DNA of 64,000 bases from Hymenoscyphus infarciens (lineage: Eukaryota; Ascomycota; Leotiomycetes; Helotiales; Helotiaceae). The stretch covers positions 124,001 through 188,000 of the forward strand of contig LLCB01000052.1 of assembly GCA_001414345.1 (NCBI GenBank), given 5' to 3'. This document shows positions 57,975 to 64,000 of the stretch, piece by piece. The notes beneath the pieces are model-generated. The model did no database searches. It had not been told where the DNA came from and saw only the letters and a list, made by a program, of their open reading frames with translations. Position numbers and translations under genes: made by a program. Positions within the stretch are counted from its first letter, which is position 1; every line of letters starts with the position of its first letter.

Positions 57975-58638
57975 CTATTGCAATAGCTCTTCGCAGGTCC
58001 AATCTTCGTAGCTGGTTGGGGATTAGTTGCTAAATTTGAACGTAAATGGTATTTAGTAACTTACAAACCATCAGGCATGTATCGTCGAATGACCAGGGGT
58101 ATCTTCTTCTCTCTCAACTCCTTGATTGCGATTTGAAGAGGATCCGTCTCTCCCTCCAAATCTACCAACACTGGCGCATTCATACTGAAATTGAACTCGC
58201 GTCAGAAATACGTCCAGAACTTCATTATTCTTTTGCCATCACCCATCCATCAAGACTCACCTAATCTGCAACGCTCTCGTACCAAGAATACGAGCTCTTT
58301 CGTATTTGGTCATATATGGTGTGGTAATTCGGTCGTCCTTATGAATCTTCTTGTTCTTTGGTGCCTTGTCGCTCTTTCGATTCGCAATAGCAGAAGGGTC
58401 TCCCGACTCGACTATATTGTTGAACTGTTCTTGATCCTCGCCGAGCGCGGTGTCTTCTGGGTTGTGTGTTTCCTCATCGGGATCGTAGGGCTCGAGTGGC
58501 TCATCTGGATCGTAGTCGGGCTCCTCACCACCGTAGGCTGGGGAGAATCTTGAGGAAAACAAGTCAACGATTTGATCGGATAGCTCATCCCCTGACCAAG
58601 GGAACTTACCCTCCTTCTCCTCCTCCGTCGTCAGACAT
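57975..58638 (-). CDS. RPB6: RNA polymerase subunit RPB6 (RPABC2), shared by Pol I, II and III
   Basis: Four exons, 58610-58638, 58261-58548, 58065-58184 and 57975-58011, give 157 residues, close to yeast Rpo26 (155). The first exon encodes only nine full codons (MSDDGGGEG). Introns are 61, 76 and 53 bp with canonical ends. The N-terminal half is acidic and disordered, as in other RPB6 proteins. The core carries the signature [20 protein letters not shown], then [29 protein letters not shown] and the C-terminal [13 protein letters not shown]6 clamps the largest subunit and stabilises all three polymerases in the nucleus. Start codons of this gene and the TFIIIA gene are 224 bp apart on opposite strands, so the two probably share a promoter region. 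Confidence 0.93.
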
Positions 58639-58862
58639 GTTCGGATGCGGGTTGGGTGGGTTGTGTGGTTGCGCAGTGGTCTGAAAGAACGTTGGAGAGT
58701 TTGCGACTGGACTGGTGTTGTGCTGGGAGACGGGTCAAAGAAAAAGTGATGCGCGTGCTGCCTCAGCCACAACCACAACCACAACCGATCCACATTCACC
58801 AGCCACATCAAAATTATTTCCAAGTCTACATATTGAGGAGCCAAACACACCAACGCAATGCA
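58639..58862. promoter_or_regulatory. Bidirectional promoter between RPB6 and TFIIIA
   Basis: Only 224 bp separate the two start codons. The region holds tandem cacaac units near 58770-58788 and a few CA-rich stretches, and no clear TATA box. Confidence 0.6.
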
Positions 58863-60795
58863 ATGGCTGCTCCGGCCATGAAGAGAAAGGCCACAGGTTC
58901 CTTGGAGGAGGCTACCAAGAAGTTGCGCCTTGCCACTGGTCCTGCAGGTATGCAACAATGCGCATTTAGTCGCCGAAGGCTCTGTAACTAATTGAGAAGT
59001 AGTCCACACTCAATCAATTAACCTCAAAGCTGAGGCTGATGGAGAGCCAGACGACGACCAATCCTACCGATCGCATGAGGGCTCCTCAAATGATGGCAAT
59101 GAAGTCAACACACCCGTCACTCCATTCTCGCCAGCTCCAAGAGACAAGTTCCCATCTGAATACAAGACCATTGGATGCACCTTTCCTGGCTGCGACAAGA
59201 CCTTCAACCGCCCTTCCCGATTGGAATTACACATGAAAATACATACCAATGAGCGAACTTTCAAGTGTGAATACGAAGGTTGCGACAAGGCATATTTTGA
59301 AAAGAAGCACCTGGACTCCCACATCAAAGGTTCCCACACGAAGGAGAAGAAATATGATTGCGAATGGGAGGGCTGTGGAAAGAGTTTCTTGACCAACACG
59401 AGACTCAAGCGACATATGGAGACACATACAGGACAAGACCGATTCATATGCACTGGATACCCTGGCTGCAACCAAGCATTTCGCAAACATCAAACCCTCC
59501 AACGCCATATTCGTTCTGAGCATCTTCACCTCTCCCCATTTCCTTGTCCTTTTATTGATCCTGTTACGGGTGTTCAATGTAGTTCTGGGTTTGAGGGTTC
59601 AACAGCACTTAAGTTACACCAGAAGCGAGTACATGAGTCCCCTTTTCTCTGTACACAGTGTGTTATTCCAGGTGCATTCAAAATTGATGGTACCCCGATA
59701 AACCTTGGATTCTCCACTGAAAATCAGCTCAACAACCACATCCAAAAGGAACACTCTAACAGAAACTGCTGTCCTTTTTGTGAAAAGAAATTTGGTCGCA
59801 AGCAAGATCTTCACAATCACCTTGAATCACAACACTCTGGAAAAACGATCGAGGAAAGAAAGTGTTTCAAATGTCAATACACAGACTGCAACAAAGGCTT
59901 TACAAAGCAATACAATCTCATGTCACATATTCGAAGTTCACATGAAGGTGCACGTTTCATTTGTGGTACTTATGACTTTAGCGATGTCCCAGACCTAGCA
60001 AATTTTGACAAAGAAGAGGCTTGTGGACAGGACTATGCAACAAAGGCCAATTTGGAAAACCACATCAGAACTGCTCATCTAGGTCTACCTTGGAAAGATG
60101 TTGTCCCACGCAAGAATCAGAATCGCAAATCATCAGCTGAGAGAGACATTGATGATGACGATGACGAACCAGAGCACGATGAAGACCAGGATTATGACAT
60201 GTTGGATCTTGTACCAGAAAAGAAGCGAAAGAAGAGCAAGAGGCCAAGAAAGGTCAAGCCTTCGGTCATTGATGAGCTGATTGGAAGATCCTACGATTGT
60301 GACCCAAGACGAACAATTCTTTGTCTGGTCCCTGGCTGTCCTCATAAATTCATTAGGGACTATGATCTACACCTTCACATGAATGCTTTCCATTCCGATG
60401 ACGACCCCTTCGCCACCAGCACCAATACCGAATTCGATACCGCACTCTTTGAACAAACCATGCTTCCTCAAGGAGAATGGAACAGTAATGCAACCTCGAT
60501 GGCTCCAGGACTCGAAGCACCACTTCAAGAGCAAGAGAATTGGGGCTTGGGATTCGAACCAGTCTTGGACGAAAGTGGTTTCTGGCTTGGCGGTGGCGAG
60601 TTTACTCCTGCTCAGACTCCTGGACGGGATTATCAATGGACACAAGAGGAAGCTGAGATGAGGGACATGATTGATAGTGTTACTACTACTGGATCTGACA
60701 ACAATGGTGGATTTGGTAACGCTAGTCAGCTTGTTGGTTCTGAACAGGCTCTTGGTCTGGAGAATGGTCTTGATCCTGCTTTGATGGGTTTGTAA
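58863..60795 (+). CDS. Transcription factor IIIA (C2H2 zinc-finger protein)
   Basis: Two exons, 58863-58947 and 59003-60795, give 625 residues. The 55-bp intron has a GTATGC donor and an actaat branch site. Nine C2H2 fingers run from about residue 86 ([10 protein letters not shown]...HMKIH) to about 390, several with long Cys-Cys loops. An acidic and Lys-rich linker ([12 protein letters not shown]...[11 protein letters not shown]) separates a tenth finger at about 468-492 ([10 protein letters not shown]...HMNAFH). A long acidic, Gly/Gln-rich tail follows. TFIIIA binds the internal control region of 5S rRNA genes and recruits TFIIIC and Pol III. The TFIIIA call rests on nine tandem fingers plus a distant tenth, the layout of fungal TFIIIA, and a TFIIIA-type finger 1 motif. 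A different multi-finger regulator is a minor alternative. Confidence 0.8.
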
Positions 60796-61579
60796 ATATG
60801 GTGGTCGTGTAGGGGGGAAGAGTAGGGGTGTGGAGTATTGAGATGGGGAGGCGATAGAAATTCTTGGCTCGCGCCTATGTTTGATGTTATTTTATTAATG
60901 CGAAAAATGGGGAGGGAGGAGCGAGATGAGAGTAACTGGACGAAAACGGTGTTGGTGGTTATGAAATCATTGGGATGGGAGTATATGGGAAGCAAGGTTA
61001 TTGCTAGAGCTTGCAAGTGCTGCGTTTTGCTCTAATTATGACCTACTTTGGAACATTCAATTTTAGTGTTCAGTAGATGAATGAAGCAATGAATAAATGA
61101 ACCAAGATGCTGAGACGAGATTATCAGGTGTTTATACATCTTGCTACATGGGGATATCGTACTACTTGAATTCAATAAACCCAGGAGAAGAAAGCGAGAA
61201 AAGTAAGCACTTCGTGGTAGTGTCAAAGTCAAAGTAATTTCATTTCGGCCACTTGCTGATTTCATAGTGAAATGCTGTTGGTTAATTTCTAAAAGACCTA
61301 TCCTCTATTTCATGTATGCTTTTCAAAGCAGAGTTAGCGTATTAGTCCAGTAAACCCCAGATTCACCGACAATAGACATGGAAAGATCACTGTGAGCTTA
61401 AATCGTAAATACGGCCAAGGAAATTATCATCAGATGAGACTACCTATGGAGATAATTCTCTGGCTAAATTTCTGCAGAGCAACGGGGAAATTGCCCTAGT
61501 GCAATGACCTTGGGGAAATGAGTGCACATCCACAAGTGGATAATGACTAGGAGTCACTGTCGAAGTCCATGTTCCCCTT
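60796..61579. other. Convergent 3' region, no supported gene
   Basis: Holds the 3' ends of the TFIIIA and haloperoxidase-like genes. Short minus-strand frames at 60726-61265 are not supported by domains. Confidence 0.5.
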
Positions 61580-63059
61580 CTAAAAGTTGTTCCAAAGCTC
61601 ATCAAATACCGCAAGCGTATCCAAAGCAACCTTGATTCCAATCTTCATACCAATCTCAGTCGCAAAACTGAAGTGAATCTATGGGAATGAATTAGCTTTG
61701 TCTCTCATTTCAAAGGGGGAGAAACCTTACGCCTCCGTAAACTCTACTGTTGCTAATTTCTTCGGCGCCTACTGTGATGTTGCTGAAATGTCGTGTCAAG
61801 ACTTGTCCGTTTTGGCCAACGAGAGAGCTGATTGTCACATCGACGTTATCACCACCGTTGAAAGCTTTGAGCACCGCCGCGGCTGCACTGCCAGTTGATG
61901 AGTGGCCCGATGTGTATTCTTGCTCGATTGGCGTGGGTATAATCAATGGTCGGTAGTCTGGCTGGGAGAGGTCATGGCCCGAAGGAAGCCAGATATCGGT
62001 GCGGTGGAGGGCAGTCTCGGGTCGCCAGGTGTTGTAGTGGAACCTGGTGATGGATGTCAGTATATGATTCAAAGTGACTTACGTCTGCAACCGTGCTAGA
62101 ATGTGCTTACTTGGATACCCATGATGCGACGGCTGCGTTGAACATTGCATAATTGAGTTGTGTGCGGAGTTTCGCCGACTTTTGGGCATCCTTCGCTAGA
62201 GAATCACCAAGCATGATGTTGGCAAAGCGGTTCCATTTGCTGTTCAACTTCAGTATAGCGTTCTTGCAACCGGGGGGGGGACTTACATTGGCGCCGATTC
62301 TTCCCAGAAGAGAGCGATTTCTGTCTGGTCTTGGGTTCTGGTTGTTGAATTGACGAAACCGATCGACTTGACAGCTGCTAGAAACTCCTCATATACTGGA
62401 TCGGTGACTTGAGGAGGAGGAGGGGCTAGATAGGAAATGGCTGGATGGTCATTGGAAAACATGCGAGTTAATGGGATCTGGGGACCATCGGGAGGGAGAC
62501 CATAGCTGGGATTTGTCAATTGATAAACTCCTGGGTCCTGCGGGCCGTAGCTGTAGTCGACAAATTCATTGATGCCATCGTCGGTACGAGCGGAGATAAC
62601 TTCCAAGGCAGCCTTTCGACCAGCCGAGCTTGCTCTGTCGAGGTCAATATTATCATTGGCGAGAATTTGGGCTTGAATGGTCTTCAAAGCGTTGTCGATG
62701 TAAGGAGACAAGCGAGTGCCATGGAAGATCCAAGTGAGTGCATTATGAGCGGCATACGAGGCAGCAATTTGTTGGAAGCCAGTATTGTCGTCTTCTTCGG
62801 TTTCTGCGACGGCGTTGTACATCGAAGCTGAGGTAACAGCGAAAGTCCAGCAGACAGTAGGTGTCTGAAGTCCACCAACTAGAGGTCCAACTGTTCCATT
62901 GATGAACTTGGAGGTTTGGTCAACCCCTGATCGAGCATATTAGAAGAAGTCCTGCTTGGGTATTTCAGTATGCTTACAGTATTGAACGACATCTCCAGAG
63001 TAGGTAGCTGAAGCGAATCCTGCTACTGAAAGAGTAGCCAGCACACTTGAGAGCTTCAT
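61580..63059 (-). CDS. Secreted vanadium-haloperoxidase-type PAP2 protein
   Basis: Five exons, 62978-63059, 62287-62926, 62111-62239, 61731-62043 and 61580-61678, give 420 residues. Introns are 47-67 bp. Residues 1-18 (MKLSSVLATLSVAGFASA) are a typical signal peptide. The PAP2/haloperoxidase active site is complete: Lys284 followed six residues later by Arg291-Pro292, then SGH with His331, then SRVYGGIH with Arg384 and His390. These residues bind vanadate in haloperoxidases or phosphate in related acid phosphatases. The K-x6-RP spacing is the pattern found in both. The enzyme is expected outside the cell, oxidising halides with peroxide or acting as a phosphatase. Which reaction occurs cannot be told from sequence. 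No biosynthetic genes lie next to it in the window. Confidence 0.82.
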
Positions 63060-63218
63060 GTTGAGGAAGGGTATGCGTCGAAACGAATTGATAATTCGCC
63101 GAGAGAGGAGTACAGGAGGGAAATCTGGAAGAAGGTTCAGGAATGTGTGAAGAGAGATCCAGAGTTGGAGTTGTGAGAGTAAAGAAGGTGGTTGACCTTC
63201 TTCAGGTCAGCACCCCGC

Positions 63219-63226
63219 TATATATA
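63219..63226 (-). promoter_or_regulatory. TATA box for the haloperoxidase-like gene
   Basis: TATATATA about 160 bp upstream of the start codon, in a non-repetitive context. Spacing suits a fungal core promoter with a leader of about 100 bp. Confidence 0.5.
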
Positions 63227-64000
63227 CCCCACAGTTAGCCAAGTTAATTGGGTGACTACAAGCAATTCACCTTTGTATTTTTTAACCCTTGCTTGGTTAT
63301 TACAATTTCCGGCTCTGTGATTATGTCTTATTTGAGCCAATCAAATAACAAGAACTCAGGCGACGCTCAATTGCTCATATAACTTACAGACTATGACATA
63401 GTGTTTGCATATCATTTAAATTAGATCCTCCAGGTGACTTCAACATTCAATTGCTAGATTTGTTGATAAGAATGCATGTGCCTCACGTCTACATACAAGT
63501 CACTATCGCATTTAGCTATGAATGTTCTTGTTGCTGGGGCTACACATATGATCAGAGAAAGTCTCATGGCTATTGCCCTTGTATTGGGTGTTTAGCAAGG
63601 CGATGTTGGCAGATATCAAGGATGTCAAAGTTACACAAACTGCAAGCCACCTGAATAATTCACTAACCGGTTTAATGAATCCCTAAGCTATACGCACGTG
63701 TTTATACTATGCTGTTGTGTGGCGGAACTAAGTGTCTGATCAAGCAAATGCAGTGCGCCAAGGTATCACAAAGAATGGGAAGGTGGGTCGCTGGAACCTG
63801 ATTCAAACTTCAATGGCAATGTCACGAGTGCGAGATGAAGGAAGTCTACCATGAAAGTTTTAATGTAGTGAATCCTCCACTCCTTATATACTTGAAGGAA
63901 AGTATCGGTTTGTATTATTATATCCGTTTGTCTACGTCTCTAAACTCTATCCCATCCTTGCAATGCTAGGGAACGAAGCATAGTGGGCAGCAGTTCTGGT
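63227..64000. other. Upstream region to window end, no supported gene
   Basis: A frame at about 63517-63591 begins MNVLVAGATHMIRESL, reminiscent of an NmrA/Rossmann start, but it stops after 25 codons and no continuation was found. The rest shows nothing clear. Confidence 0.3.

Noticed and set aside
63451..63654. 67-codon Cys-rich ORF and an overlapping Rossmann-like MNVLVAGAT start
   Set aside because: Frames are short, overlap and do not continue, so evidence is too weak for a gene or pseudogene call.

Overview
The window comes from a filamentous ascomycete (Pezizomycotina). A Leotiomycete is my guess, but no marker here proves the class. The evidence is short introns (47-95 bp) with GT...CTNAC-like...AG signals, fungal proteins throughout, and sharply bounded AT-rich blocks that look mutated by repeat-induced point mutation (RIP). 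In those blocks CpA and TpG are nearly gone, TpA is everywhere, and Gln and Cys codons in transposon frames have become stops and Tyr.

Layout. 0.1-2.3 kb: a decayed F-box gene and a small membrane-protein gene. 2.33-8.83 kb: a RIP-mutated Tad1-like LINE with a 14-bp target-site duplication. 8.84-10.5 kb: a low-copy patch with an unresolved ORF. 10.5-10.9 kb: a small AT block. 11.8-12.9 kb: a Whi5/Nrm1-like cell-cycle repressor. 13.44-26.1 kb: a large AT-rich island with a three-level nest, in which an inverted-repeat element is split by a LINE and the LINE is split by a 2.4-kb LTR element. 27.1-31.8 kb: Mediator subunit 15. 31.8-36.9 kb: gene-free normal-GC DNA with microsatellites. 36.9-38.0 kb: a small AT island. 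39.1-40.4 kb: an HNH-nuclease-domain protein. 41.45-41.90 kb: a hAT-like MITE. 42.2-45.4 kb: a multi-exon pseudogene ending in two membrane helices. 46.1-49.26 kb: another AT island with an 0.89-kb inverted-repeat element.

From 50.5 kb to the end the DNA is gene-dense and intact: a DHDPS/DapA-superfamily aldolase or lyase, AFI1 (Arf3-interacting polarity protein), S-formylglutathione hydrolase, RPB6 (shared RNA polymerase subunit), TFIIIA (head-to-head with RPB6) and a secreted vanadium-haloperoxidase-type PAP2 protein.

This is therefore a two-compartment segment: housekeeping and transcription-machinery genes (MED15, RPB6, TFIIIA) beside islands of RIP-inactivated transposons, with decayed genes close to the islands. 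I found no rRNA, tRNA, CRISPR array or biosynthetic cluster, and no clear new multi-gene system. The most informative material is the transposon nest and the decay pattern around it. Exon boundaries were read by eye from splice signals and reading-frame continuity.
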